Positions 45,089-54,181 of a DNA stretch of 64,000 bases are shown in pieces (position 1 is the stretch's first letter; each line of letters starts with the position of its first letter). The translations under genes and the position numbers were made by a program. Source of the DNA: Sideroxyarcus sp. (GTDB taxonomy: Bacteria; Pseudomonadota; Gammaproteobacteria; Burkholderiales; Gallionellaceae); the NCBI GenBank assembly GCA_030652215.1, contig JAUSBC010000005.1, positions 62,001-126,000 of the forward strand, read 5' to 3'. Below the pieces are notes generated by a model. It was not told where the DNA came from. It did not search any database and worked only from the letters and a program-made list of their open reading frames with translations.

Positions 45089-47173
45089 ATGAACATGCTG
45101 GAAATTCTGAAGACCGCGATGATGCGCGGGGGGGTACGGGGTCTGGCCGGTCCCATTCTGATCGTGATGATCCTGTCGATGATGGTGCTGCCGCTGCCGC
45201 CGTTCCTGCTCGACATCCTGTTTACCTTCAACATCGCGCTGGCGATCATGGTTCTGCTGGTGGCGATGAACACCACCAAGCCGCTGGATTTTGCGGTGTT
45301 CCCCACCGTGCTGCTGATCTCCACCCTGTTGCGCCTTTCCCTCAACGTGGCTTCCACCCGCGTGGTGCTGCTGGAAGGCCACACCGGTCCGGCGGCGGCG
45401 GGCAAGGTGATCGAATCGTTCGGCCACTTCCTGGTCGGCGGCAACTACGCGGTGGGCATCGTGGTGTTCGTGATCCTGGTGGTCATCAACTTCGTGGTCA
45501 TCACCAAGGGCGCCGGGCGTATCGCCGAAGTGGGCGCGCGTTTCACTTTGGACGCGATGCCGGGCAAGCAGATGGCCATCGACGCCGACCTCAATGCCGG
45601 CCTGATCGGCGAAGATGTGGCGCGCAAACGCCGCGCCGAGATCGCTCAGGAAGCCGACTTCTACGGGGCGATGGACGGTGCCTCCAAATTCGTGCGCGGC
45701 GATGCAGTTGCCGGCATCATCATTATGCTCATCAACGTGGTGGGCGGTCTGATCATCGGCGTGATGCAGCACAATCTGGATCTGGCGACGGCGGCCCGCA
45801 ATTACACCCTGCTCACCATCGGCGACGGCCTGGTGGCGCAGATTCCGGCACTGGTGATCTCCACCGCTGCGGGCATGGTGGTGAGCCGCGTTTCCAGCGA
45901 AGACAACATCGGCCAGCAACTCGCCAAACAACTGATTTCCAGCCCGCAAGTATTAATCCTGACCGCCGTCATCATCGGCATGCTGGGCGCGATTCCCGGC
46001 ATGCCGCACTTTCCGTTTCTGTTGCTGGCGGGCGGAATAGGCTGGTTCGCGTTCTACTTGCTGCAGCGCACCAAGATTGATGAAGACAAGGCGGCTGCAG
46101 CGGAAAATCCCGTGATCATGCCGAGCAGTGAAGCGCCGGAAGCCAGTTGGGAAGATGTGGCGCAAGTGGATGTGCTGGGTCTGGAAGTCGGCTACCGCCT
46201 GATTTCTCTGGTAGACAAGGCGCAGGACGGCGACCTGCTGCGGCGTATCAAGGGCATACGCAAGAAATTCACGCAGGACATGGGATTCCTGCCGCCGGCC
46301 GTACACATCCGCGACAACCTGGATTTGCGCCCCAACGCCTATCGCATCACGCTCAAAGGTGCGGAGATCGGCAGCGGCGAGGCCTATCCCAACATGTTCC
46401 TGGCCATCAATCCCGGCAACGCGAGCGGTGCGCTGCCCGGCACCCCGACCAAGGACCCGGCCTTCGGCCTGCCCGCCGTCTGGGTAGATGCCGGGGCGCG
46501 CGAACAGGCGCAGGTCATGGGTTACACCGTGGTCGATGCGGGTACCGTGGTGGCGACGCATATGAGCCACCTGATCCATACGCATGCCGCCGAGTTGCTG
46601 GGGCGCCAGGAGTTGCAGCAACTGCTGGATCACCTCGGCAAGCTCGCGCCCAAGCTGACCGAAGACCTCATCCCCAAGCTGTTGTCGCTGGCCACCGTGC
46701 AGAAGGTGATGCAGAACCTGCTGGACGAGGGCATGCACATCCGCGACATGCGCACCATCCTGGAAACGTTGGCCGAGCACGCGCCGCAAACCCAGGATTC
46801 CACCGTGCTGACCGGATTGGTGCGCGTGGCGCTGGGCGCGGCCATCGTGCAGCAGTTCTATCCGTCATCGCAGGAGCTGCAGGTCATCGGCATGGACAAG
46901 GAGCTCGAATACGTGCTGGCGCAGGCGCTGCAGGTGGGCGGTTCCGCCATCGAACCCAGCCTCGCCAACACACTGTTGCGCGAAGCGCGCAGCGCCACGC
47001 AGACGCAGGAACAGATGGGCCTGCCCACGGTACTGCTGGTGCCGGGACATATCCGCGACCTGCTGGCGCGCTTCCTCAAGCGCTCGTTGCCGCAACTCAA
47101 AGTGATTTCACAAGAAGAAGTACCGGGCTTCAAGACGGTACGGTTTACATCCATGGTAGGGGGTAGAGTATGA
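45089..47173 (+). CDS. flhA: Flagellar export gate protein FlhA
   Basis: 694 residues from ATG 45089 (AAGAGG five bases upstream). Eight membrane helices occupy about 1-315, with the FHIPEP family signature near residue 70-95 (STLLRLSLNVASTRVVLLEGH) and conserved Asp residues facing the pore. The cytoplasmic domain (about 335-694) builds the nonameric ring that receives chaperone-substrate complexes. Overlaps flhF by 4 bp. Confidence 0.97.
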   Translation: MNMLEILKTAMMRGGVRGLAGPILIVMILSMMVLPLPPFLLDILFTFNIALAIMVLLVAMNTTKPLDFAVFPTVLLISTLLRLSLNVASTRVVLLEGHTGPAAAGKVIESFGHFLVGGNYAVGIVVFVILVVINFVVITKGAGRIAEVGARFTLDAMPGKQMAIDADLNAGLIGEDVARKRRAEIAQEADFYGAMDGASKFVRGDAVAGIIIMLINVVGGLIIGVMQHNLDLATAARNYTLLTIGDGLVAQIPALVISTAAGMVVSRVSSEDNIGQQLAKQLISSPQVLILTAVIIGMLGAIPGMPHFPFLLLAGGIGWFAFYLLQRTKIDEDKAAAAENPVIMPSSEAPEASWEDVAQVDVLGLEVGYRLISLVDKAQDGDLLRRIKGIRKKFTQDMGFLPPAVHIRDNLDLRPNAYRITLKGAEIGSGEAYPNMFLAINPGNASGALPGTPTKDPAFGLPAVWVDAGAREQAQVMGYTVVDAGTVVATHMSHLIHTHAAELLGRQELQQLLDHLGKLAPKLTEDLIPKLLSLATVQKVMQNLLDEGMHIRDMRTILETLAEHAPQTQDSTVLTGLVRVALGAAIVQQFYPSSQELQVIGMDKELEYVLAQALQVGGSAIEPSLANTLLREARSATQTQEQMGLPTVLLVPGHIRDLLARFLKRSLPQLKVISQEEVPGFKTVRFTSMVGGRV

Positions 47174-48426
47174 ACGCCAGAAAATTCATAGCGGCCAGTT
47201 CGCGCGATGCGCTGAAGCTGGTGCGGGTCGAGCTCGGCGCAGACGCCGTGATCCTGTCCAACCGCAAAGTGCCGGAAGGCGTGGAAATCGTGGCGGTGGC
47301 CGGTTCGGAACTCGCGCATTTGAGCGAAACGCGCACGCCGGACAAGCCGGGCAAGCCGGCGCGTCCCGGCGTGCTGTCCGCGCAGGGCGCAACGCAGGCT
47401 GCCGCGCTGGGAGCCAAAGTGCTGGAAGCGAACACCCAACGCGAAAGCGTGGCGGTGCACGAGACCAAAGACACGACGGCAGAACAGCAAAGCCTGCTGT
47501 CCGAGATCAAGAGCATGCGCAACATGATGCAGGAACAGATGGCGCGTCTCTCCTGGTCGGACATGCAGCAGCACAATCCGGTGCGCGGCGCGCTGCTGCG
47601 CGACATGCTCAATGTCGGCTTCAGCCCCATGCTGTCGCGCCAGTTGCTGGAAAAGATACCCGCTGACGGGGGCGTCGACTGGCTGCGCCGCCTGCTCGGC
47701 CACAATCTGCGCGTGGCGACAATACAAGAGGATGTGGTGGCGCGCGGCGGCGTGTATGCGCTGGTCGGCCCCACCGGCGTCGGCAAGACCACCACCACCG
47801 CCAAAATGGCGGCGCGCGCCGTGGTGCGCTACGGCGCGGACAAGGTCGCGCTGGTCACCACCGACAGCTATCGTATCGGCGCCCACGAACAATTGAAAAT
47901 CTACGGCAAGATCCTGGGCGTATCGGTGCATGCCGTGCGCGACACCGAAGATTTGAAACTTACCCTGTCCGGCCTCAAGCACAAACACCTGGTGTTGATC
48001 GACACCATGGGCGTGGGCCAGCGCGACAGCCGCGTGGCGGAGCAGGCGCAGATGTTCGACGCAGTGGGCGTGCAGCGCCTGCTGCTGCTCAACGCCACCA
48101 GTTCCGGCGGCACGCTGGACGACGTGGTGAAAATGTACGGCGGCAGCGGCGTGATCGGCTGCATCCCGACCAAGCTGGACGAGGCGGTGACGCTGGGCAC
48201 GGTGTTGGACGTCGTGGTGCGCCACAAGCTGACCATGCACTACATCGCCAGCGGCCAGCGCGTGCCTGAGGATTTGCACGAAGTGAACCTGGAGTATCTG
48301 CTACATCGCGTGTTCAAGGACGCGGGCAAGACCGGTTCGGCATTTGCCATGCAGGATGCGGAACTGCCGGCCTTCATGGCCGGGATGGGCAATGCAAAGA
48401 CGACAAGGGGGCAATATGCAATTTGA
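47170..48426 (+). CDS. flhF: Flagellar biosynthesis GTPase FlhF
   Basis: 418 residues; SRP-type GTPase that marks the site of (usually polar) flagellum assembly. N-terminal basic region, variable middle (about 90-160), then the NG domain with GPTGVGKTTTTAK near residue 200, TTDSYRIGAHEQL, LIDTMGVGQRD and TKLDE. Start codon overlaps the flhA stop. FlhF presence together with FlhDC suggests a polar or few-flagella pattern despite an enterobacteria-like master regulator. Confidence 0.95.
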   Translation: MNARKFIAASSRDALKLVRVELGADAVILSNRKVPEGVEIVAVAGSELAHLSETRTPDKPGKPARPGVLSAQGATQAAALGAKVLEANTQRESVAVHETKDTTAEQQSLLSEIKSMRNMMQEQMARLSWSDMQQHNPVRGALLRDMLNVGFSPMLSRQLLEKIPADGGVDWLRRLLGHNLRVATIQEDVVARGGVYALVGPTGVGKTTTTAKMAARAVVRYGADKVALVTTDSYRIGAHEQLKIYGKILGVSVHAVRDTEDLKLTLSGLKHKHLVLIDTMGVGQRDSRVAEQAQMFDAVGVQRLLLLNATSSGGTLDDVVKMYGGSGVIGCIPTKLDEAVTLGTVLDVVVRHKLTMHYIASGQRVPEDLHEVNLEYLLHRVFKDAGKTGSAFAMQDAELPAFMAGMGNAKTTRGQYAI

Positions 48427-49306
48427 TATCCAGGATCAGGCTGCAGGTTTGCGCCGTCTGTTGTCGCGTTCAACTTCGCGCGTGGTGACGGTGGTTGGTG
48501 CGCGCGACGGTCTGGGTTCGACCAGTATCGTGGTGAATCTGGCGGCGGTGCTGGCGGGTGCCGGCAAGGATGTGCTGGTGCTGGACGAAAACCTTTCGCA
48601 CGACAACGTGGCCAATACGCTGGCCTTGAAGTCGCGCTACGATTTGCTGAATGTGGTGCGCGGCGACAAGACCCTGCAGGACGTGATGCTGCGCGGCACG
48701 CAGGGCGTGCGCGTATTGCCCGTGGCCAGGGCGATGCAAAGCCTGCCGACGCTGGATGTCGCGCAACGCGAGTGCCTGCTGGAGTCGCTGAGCGCCGCCT
48801 CCAAGGACATGGATGTGGTGCTGGTGGACGCCGCGCGCGACGGGCATTCGGTGTGCGCCAGCCTGTCCGGAGACGAACCTTTGCTGCTGGTGCTGAACGC
48901 CACCGCCAGCGGAATCACCGAAAGTTATGCCTTGCTCAAGCAGATGGCGATGCATAATGGCAGGCAGGCATTCGATATCGTGGTCAACAAGGTCGGCAGC
49001 GAACGCGAAGCGCTGGCGATATTCGACAACATGTCGCTGGTTGCGCGCGTGCACCTGCAGGTACGTTTGGAATATCTGGGTTATATTCCGGTTGATGAAA
49101 AGCTCAAACGTGCGACACAATTATGCCGTCCGGTGATTGAGGCTTTCCCGGCGGCCCCGTCGTCGTACGCCATGCGCGAGGTTGCACAGGGTTTGATGCG
49201 TGTGCCGAGCGCGGTGGAAGAAGGACATGATGTACTGGGCAGTGTGATGCAGCGCGTGATGCGGCAGGCGCGCCCGGCGAACAATAGAGCGGCGACGATC
49301 CCATGA
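48416..49306 (+). CDS. flhG: FlhG/FleN-like protein with degenerate P-loop
   Basis: 296 residues from ATG 48416 (AAGGGGG upstream), overlapping flhF by 11 bp. The N-terminal DQAAGLRRLL (residues 7-16) is the FlhG helix that stimulates FlhF GTPase. The MinD/ParA fold is clear (VVNLAAVLAGAGKDVLVLDEN, VVLVDAARDG), but the deviant Walker A is G-A-R-D-G-L-G-S-T (28-36) where K-G-G-x-G-K-T/S is expected: both lysines are missing. ATP hydrolysis is therefore doubtful, and it may control flagellar number through FlhF binding alone. Confidence 0.9.
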   Translation: MQFDIQDQAAGLRRLLSRSTSRVVTVVGARDGLGSTSIVVNLAAVLAGAGKDVLVLDENLSHDNVANTLALKSRYDLLNVVRGDKTLQDVMLRGTQGVRVLPVARAMQSLPTLDVAQRECLLESLSAASKDMDVVLVDAARDGHSVCASLSGDEPLLLVLNATASGITESYALLKQMAMHNGRQAFDIVVNKVGSEREALAIFDNMSLVARVHLQVRLEYLGYIPVDEKLKRATQLCRPVIEAFPAAPSSYAMREVAQGLMRVPSAVEEGHDVLGSVMQRVMRQARPANNRAATIP

Positions 49307-50046
49307 GAATCGCCGGCAATCTTAAGACCAAGGCCATGTATACGCCGAACGGATTGAACGACAAAGAAGAGTGTCTGATGGAATATGCGCATCTGGTGAA
49401 GCGCATCGCCCATCACATGATGCTCAAGCTTCCCGGTAGCGTCGAAGTGGATGATCTTATCCAGGCCGGCATGATGGGGCTGCTGGATGCCGCCAGCCGT
49501 TACGACGAACTGCGCGGTGCGCAGTTCGAAACCTATGCCGCCCAGCGCATACGCGGCGCCATGCTGGACGAGTTGCGCGGGGCGGACTGGCTGCCGCGCA
49601 GCATGCGCCGCGACATGCGCAAGATCGAAACGGCAATCAGCCGCCTGCAGCAAAAGCTGGGCAAGATGCCGAGCGAGACCGAGATTGCCAAAGAACTGGC
49701 TGTATCCCTGCCCGAATACCAACAGATGCTGCAGGAAGCGCGCGGCGCACAACTGTTTTATTACGAGGATTTTCACGGCGACGGGGAGGAGGATTTCTTC
49801 GACCGTTTCGTGTTCGATAACGACAGCAACCCCTTGGAATTATTGCAGGACGGACGCTTCCGCGAGGCGCTTGTCCAGGCCATCGAGCGCCTGCCCGAGC
49901 GCGAACGGCAGTTGATGGGCATGCATTATGAGCAGGACATGAATTTGCGCGAGATCGGCGAAGTGATGGGCGTCTCCGAATCGCGCGTGTGCCAGTTGCA
50001 TAGCCAGGCCGTGGCGCGTTTGCGCGCCTCCATGAAAGGCTATTGA
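49303..50046 (+). CDS. fliA: RNA polymerase sigma factor for flagellar operons (FliA, sigma28)
   Basis: 247 residues from ATG 49303, which overlaps the flhG stop as ATGA. ATG 49336 (MYTPNG) matches the usual FliA N-terminus better and may be the true start; neither has a strong ribosome site. Sigma region 2 (LVKRIAHHMM, DLIQAGMMGLLDA), region 3 and region 4 (LREIGEVMGVSESRVCQLHSQAVARLR) are complete. It should recognise the TAAAGTTT-N11-GCCGATAA promoters found in this window and be held back by FlgM (52069-52389). Confidence 0.96.
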   Translation: MRIAGNLKTKAMYTPNGLNDKEECLMEYAHLVKRIAHHMMLKLPGSVEVDDLIQAGMMGLLDAASRYDELRGAQFETYAAQRIRGAMLDELRGADWLPRSMRRDMRKIETAISRLQQKLGKMPSETEIAKELAVSLPEYQQMLQEARGAQLFYYEDFHGDGEEDFFDRFVFDNDSNPLELLQDGRFREALVQAIERLPERERQLMGMHYEQDMNLREIGEVMGVSESRVCQLHSQAVARLRASMKGY

Positions 50047-50795
50047 TGGACAAGCTCAGCCTGTTCGGACTGCTCGTCGCCCTGGTCGGTATCCTCGGCG
50101 GGCAAATGCTGGAAGGCGGTTCCGTTTCAGTGCTGATGCAGATGGCGGCATTCCTGATCGTGTTCGGCGGCACGATAGGCGCGGTGATGCTGCAACACCC
50201 GCACAAGGTGTTCATGACCGGCATCAGAATGGCGGGCTGGGTATTTGTCACACCGCAAATCGACACGCAAAAACTGGCCTACCAGATCACGGCCTGGGGC
50301 AGCGTGGCGCGCAAGGACGGCATATTGGCGCTGGAGGCACAACTCAAGAACATCGACGATCCTTTCGTCCACAAGGGACTGCAGATGCTGGTGGACGGCA
50401 ACAGCGCGGAAAAAATTCGCGAGGTGATGGACGTCGACCTGCAGACTTATGAAACGCTGCGCTGGCAAGCGGCGCGGGTTTGGGAATCGGCCGCCGGCTA
50501 CGCGCCCACCATCGGTATTCTCGGTGCGGTGCTGGGGCTGGTGCACGTGATGCAGAGCCTGGCCGAACCGGCAAAACTGGGCGCCGGCATCGCCGTCGCC
50601 TTCATCGCCACCATCTACGGCGTGGGCTCCGCCAACCTGGTGTTCCTGCCCATCGCCGGCAAACTCAAGATACTCATCCAGGATCAGGTGAACATGCGCG
50701 AGATGCTGATCGACGGCCTGTGCATGGTCGCCAATGCCGAGAACCCGCGCTTCATCGAGAACAAGCTGAAGGGCTACGTCGAAGAGGCCTCCTGA
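50046..50795 (+). CDS. motC: Second flagellar stator protein, MotA/MotC family
   Basis: 249 residues, four membrane helices, start overlapping the fliA stop (TGATG). MotA/PomA features include IVFGGTIGAVML, GYAPTIGILGAVLGLVHVMQ and GSANLVFLPIAGKL. Shorter than the MotA at 24602-25456 and only distantly similar, so this is a separate stator set like MotCD of pseudomonads rather than a duplicate. Coupled to motD by a 1-bp overlap. Confidence 0.92.
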   Translation: MDKLSLFGLLVALVGILGGQMLEGGSVSVLMQMAAFLIVFGGTIGAVMLQHPHKVFMTGIRMAGWVFVTPQIDTQKLAYQITAWGSVARKDGILALEAQLKNIDDPFVHKGLQMLVDGNSAEKIREVMDVDLQTYETLRWQAARVWESAAGYAPTIGILGAVLGLVHVMQSLAEPAKLGAGIAVAFIATIYGVGSANLVFLPIAGKLKILIQDQVNMREMLIDGLCMVANAENPRFIENKLKGYVEEAS

Positions 50796-51586
50796 TGGCG
50801 CGTCGTCCGAAAAGACCCGAGCACGACAACCACGAGCGCTGGATGGTTTCCTACGCCGACTTCATCACCCTGCTGTTCGCATTCTTCGTCGTCATGTACG
50901 GCATCTCCTCGGTGAACGAGGGCAAATACAAAATCTACGGTTCCGCCATCAACAAGGCCTTCGGCACGAAAGCCAATGAGGCTAACGGCGGAATCATGCA
51001 CCTCACCGAAGACGAAATCTTTTTCAAATCGCTGGTGGACAGACGCGACGCGCGCCTGGCGGAGAAACAGCGCAAGCAAAACGAGCGCATGCAAATTCTT
51101 GCCAAAACCCTCAACGAAGCCATGGCCAAGTTCGTCAAAAACGGCCAGATGAACGTGTCGCAAACCGGCCGCGGCGTGGAACTGGAAATCAACGCCAGCG
51201 CCCTGTTCAACCAGGGCGAAGCCGACATCCAGCCGGAAGCGAAAAAGACGCTGGCCGATGCGGCAAAAGTGCTGGTGGAAAACGAATACGCCATCGAAGT
51301 GGAAGGCCACACCGATAACCTCCCTATCAGCACCGCCAAGTTTCCCTCCAACTGGGAACTGTCATCAGCGCGCGCCAGCAGTGTAGTGAGGTTGTTCATC
51401 GAACAGGGCGTTGTGGCAAAACGCCTGAAGGCAGTGGGCTCGGCGGACAATCTCCCGGTGCTGCCAAACGATAGCCCGGAAGGCCGCGCCCGCAACCGGC
51501 GCGTGACCATCACGGTGCTGACGCCGCAGGCGGAAGCGGAGCCTGCGGTGGCTCCCTCGACAGAGCAAACAATAATTCCGGAATGA
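50795..51586 (+). CDS. motD: Second flagellar stator protein, MotB/MotD family
   Basis: 263 residues from ATG 50795, overlapping the motC stop. The membrane helix carries the ion-binding Asp in SYADFITLLFAFFVVMYG (near residue 23). A helical linker precedes an OmpA-like peptidoglycan-binding domain with EGHTDNLPIS and NWELSSARAS. Forms the second stator with MotC. The last 20 residues are Glu/Pro-rich. Convergent with flgN, 12 bp away. Confidence 0.93.
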   Translation: MARRPKRPEHDNHERWMVSYADFITLLFAFFVVMYGISSVNEGKYKIYGSAINKAFGTKANEANGGIMHLTEDEIFFKSLVDRRDARLAEKQRKQNERMQILAKTLNEAMAKFVKNGQMNVSQTGRGVELEINASALFNQGEADIQPEAKKTLADAAKVLVENEYAIEVEGHTDNLPISTAKFPSNWELSSARASSVVRLFIEQGVVAKRLKAVGSADNLPVLPNDSPEGRARNRRVTITVLTPQAEAEPAVAPSTEQTIIPE

Positions 51587-51598
51587 TTGAGAGCAGGG

Positions 51599-52072
51599 TT
51601 AGACGCTGCCCAGCGTCCGGCTGGCCGTGGGCTGGTTGGGTTGGCCGTCGGCGCCGTACAGGCCGGCTGTGCTTTGAGTGGCGCTGAAGAGTGCGCCCAG
51701 GGCTTGCTGGTTGTAGCGCAGTTTGATCTGGATCAGTTCGCCGTTGGTCTGGTTGAGGCGTTGCACATGCGTGGCCAGTTGGCGCGCTTCCTGCCAGGTG
51801 GGCAAAGCTTGCGGCACATTTTGTTTGAGCCATTCCGCCAGGTCGCGGGAGCCCTGCGGCAGGTGGCGCTGGAGCGCGGTGGAGAGCGTGGAGATTTTGT
51901 TGGCGAGCTGTGTCTTGGCTTCGGCCATGGAGAGCAGTTCTTCGGTGTGCTGGCCGAGCAGGATGCGTTGCTCGTCTTCAAGCAAAACGACGAATGCGCG
52001 CAAACTTGCACATTCGTCGTTCAGGTTGGACAGGATTTCTGTCGCAGCGGGATTTGCCGGTTTTGCGGTCAA
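51599..52072 (-). CDS. flgN: Flagellar export chaperone FlgN
   Basis: 157 residues starting at TTG 52072, which overlaps the flgM stop (TTGA). An all-helical small protein with the FlgN pattern (LNDECASLRAFVVLLEDEQRILL, then LLSMAEAKTQLANKI). FlgN chaperones hook-filament junction proteins FlgK and FlgL, both encoded downstream. The similarity is mainly in helix pattern and position, which is how FlgN is usually recognised. Confidence 0.85.
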   Translation of the reverse strand: MTAKPANPAATEILSNLNDECASLRAFVVLLEDEQRILLGQHTEELLSMAEAKTQLANKISTLSTALQRHLPQGSRDLAEWLKQNVPQALPTWQEARQLATHVQRLNQTNGELIQIKLRYNQQALGALFSATQSTAGLYGADGQPNQPTASRTLGSV

Positions 52073-52389
52073 CGTTGGCTGGCGGCAATCAGTTCGCGCA
52101 CGGAGCTGATCAAACGATCAGCCACCACGCCCGAATTCACCTGAAACCGTCCCTCACTGATGGCCTGCTTGATTTCCGCGACCTTGTGCGTATCGACCAC
52201 CGGGGTGCTGGCAATGCTGCCCTCGATGCTACGCAACTGGGCCGTGGTGGAACCCAGATGCACGCTGGTTCCGCTGTTTTCGGTTGCGGCGGACTTGTTG
52301 CCCGCGGTTTGTGCCGTCGTCGAGGCGCGCGCTTTCGCATCTCCCACTGTGGAGGCCGGCGACGGACTGCTGGTTTTTTCGATCTTCAT
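52069..52389 (-). CDS. flgM: Anti-sigma28 factor FlgM
   Basis: 106 residues. Disordered Ser/Thr/Ala-rich N-terminal half; the C-terminal FliA-binding helices are recognisable (VDTHKVAEIKQAISEGRFQVNSGVVADRLISSVREL). Exported once the hook is complete, freeing FliA. It has its own sigma28-like promoter (52426-52452), giving feedback control, and is translationally coupled to flgN. Confidence 0.93.
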   Translation of the reverse strand: MKIEKTSSPSPASTVGDAKARASTTAQTAGNKSAATENSGTSVHLGSTTAQLRSIEGSIASTPVVDTHKVAEIKQAISEGRFQVNSGVVADRLISSVRELIAASQR

Positions 52390-52425
52390 TGGGCTTTCCC
52401 CTTCTCACTTACTCGGTTAGTCATA

Positions 52426-52452
52426 TCATCGGCAGATGATAGACAAACTTTA
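52426..52452 (-). promoter_or_regulatory. Sigma28 (FliA) promoter of flgMN
   Basis: Read on the minus strand: TAAAGTTT (exact -35), 11-bp spacer, GCCGATGA (7 of 8). The start would be near 52420, about 30 nt before the flgM ATG. The closest match to consensus in the window. Confidence 0.88.
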
Positions 52453-52487
52453 GGGCATATATCTGACTGCTTGTCATTATAGGCCTT

Positions 52488-53174
52488 TCAGGGGCGCACT
52501 TCCACGCTGCCGTCCGCAACTGCGGTGCCGCTGATGACCCGGCCGGAGGCCATGCGCACCTGTACGCGTTGTCCTTCCGCGCCGTTGTTGAGCGATTGTC
52601 CTTCGGCGCGGATGGAAAAGCCCGCGTTGCGCACCTTCACCTGCGTGGCATGCCCCTGAGTCACGACAAAGGGCGCGCGCAGCATGTCCTCGCGCAACAC
52701 CTGTCCTGCCCCGATGCCGAACTTGAGCGTTTTGCCGACCGCCTGGTCCGGATCGGTGAGGAGGCCGGGTTGCCCCAGTTCGCCGCTTTGCAGGCTGAAA
52801 TCGTTTGCATTCAATACGGTATTTTGCGACAGGGGGCGGTTGGCGACCAGCAGGCTGGCGCTGACGCGGATGGTTGCCTGTAGGTAGATCGACCATCCCG
52901 GTTTTTCGTTGCAGCGCACGCCGATGCTGGTCTTGCCGATCTGCTTGGAACCGTCGGGCCGGAATGCTTCCGGCGCAGCGCAGGCGCGCAGGACGGTGCG
53001 GGGGTCGATGTCGCCGATCTGGATGCTGACCTTGCCGGGCAGCGTTTGCACTTGCTGCTGCGCGTAGGCCAGCGCAACTTCGCGGATTTTTGCGTGACTC
53101 TGCGTGCCGGCCGCCTGTGCGAGAGGGGCACACAGCAGCAGGGTTAATAGCAGTATCGAGCCTTGGTTTTTCAT
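52488..53174 (-). CDS. flgA: P-ring assembly chaperone FlgA
   Basis: 228 residues with a clear signal peptide (MKNQGSILLLTLLLCAPLAQAA). The C-terminal SAF-type domain shows NDFSLQSGELGQPGLLTDPDQAVGKTLKFGIGAG split over residues 120-160 and GQSLNNGAEGQRVQVRMASGRVISGTAV near the end, typical of FlgA. It assists FlgI polymerisation in the periplasm. Divergent from flgB (174 bp between), so the class II promoters of both lie in that gap. Confidence 0.93.
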   Translation of the reverse strand: MKNQGSILLLTLLLCAPLAQAAGTQSHAKIREVALAYAQQQVQTLPGKVSIQIGDIDPRTVLRACAAPEAFRPDGSKQIGKTSIGVRCNEKPGWSIYLQATIRVSASLLVANRPLSQNTVLNANDFSLQSGELGQPGLLTDPDQAVGKTLKFGIGAGQVLREDMLRAPFVVTQGHATQVKVRNAGFSIRAEGQSLNNGAEGQRVQVRMASGRVISGTAVADGSVEVRP

Positions 53175-53348
53175 GGCGTTATTGTGGAACCGGGGGGCGT
53201 TTTCTAAAGCGGGAAATGAAACGGATTTCCGCCCTTAATCCGGGGATGAGGGGTGACACGCGGTGATTAGTATGCAAGACGTGAAAAGGAGTAGCGGCTG
53301 CGGTGCGGTGTTGCGGTCGGTGCAGAAACAGACTGACGGGAGGGCAAG

Positions 53349-53753
53349 ATGAGCAGCAGGATAGACGATATGTTCCGGTTACACCAGACAGCCCTGAATC
53401 TGCGGGCTGCGCGGCAGGAATTGCTGGCGTCCAACATCGCCAATGCCGATACGCCGAACTACAAGGCGCGGGATATCGACTTCGCCAGCGCGATGCAGGG
53501 TGCGCTGACGGGCGGCGGCGCCAAATTGCAGGTGGCGGCGACCTCGGCGGCGCATCTGTCCGGTACGACGGGTGAAAGCGTGATGGGCGCGCCGGTGCAG
53601 TACCGCACGCCGGTGCAACCGAGTGCGGACGGCAACACGGTGGATATGGATGCGGAGCGGGCGCAATTTGCCGACAACGCCTTGCGTTACGAGGCCAGCG
53701 TCCGGTTTGTGAGCGATAAAGCCAAGGCTGTGCTGGCGGCATTGCAAGGTTAA
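53349..53753 (+). CDS. flgB: Flagellar basal-body rod protein FlgB
   Basis: 134 residues, family-typical size. The N-terminal rod motif is present ([28 protein letters not shown]) and the C-terminal amphipathic helix expected of axial proteins follows. Proximal rod component exported by the flagellar type III system. GGGAGGG precedes the ATG. First gene of the 12-kb flgB-L operon. Confidence 0.96.
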   Translation: MSSRIDDMFRLHQTALNLRAARQELLASNIANADTPNYKARDIDFASAMQGALTGGGAKLQVAATSAAHLSGTTGESVMGAPVQYRTPVQPSADGNTVDMDAERAQFADNALRYEASVRFVSDKAKAVLAALQG

Positions 53754-53764
53754 GAGGAGCGATC

Positions 53765-54169
53765 ATGTCATTGTTCAATATTTTCAACATTTCCGGTTCC
53801 GCCATGGCGGCGCAGGCGCAGCGCCTCAATGTGGTGGCGAGCAACCTCGCCAACGTGGACAGCGCCACCGGGCCGGACGGCCAGCCCTACCATGCCAAGC
53901 AGGTGGTGTTCAGCACCGCGCAGACTCCGGGCCAAGTCGGGACGGGCGTGAAAGTTTCCGCCGTGGTCGAGGATACTTCGCCCATGAAAGTGGTTTACGA
54001 CCCCAAACATCCCATGGCGGATGCACAGGGCTACGTGACCATGCCCAACGTCAATCCGGTGGACGAGATGGTGAACATGATCTCGGCATCGCGCTCGTAC
54101 CAGAACAACGTGGATGTGATGAACACATCCAAGAGTCTGCTGCTCAAGACGCTCACCATCGGACAATAA
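53765..54169 (+). CDS. flgC: Flagellar basal-body rod protein FlgC
   Basis: 134 residues. N-terminal signature [23 protein letters not shown] and C-terminal [29 protein letters not shown] are the conserved coiled coil ends of rod proteins. Proximal rod subunit. Follows flgB by 11 bp with AGGAG upstream. Confidence 0.96.
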   Translation: MSLFNIFNISGSAMAAQAQRLNVVASNLANVDSATGPDGQPYHAKQVVFSTAQTPGQVGTGVKVSAVVEDTSPMKVVYDPKHPMADAQGYVTMPNVNPVDEMVNMISASRSYQNNVDVMNTSKSLLLKTLTIGQ

Positions 54170-54181
54170 AGGAGATAAATC

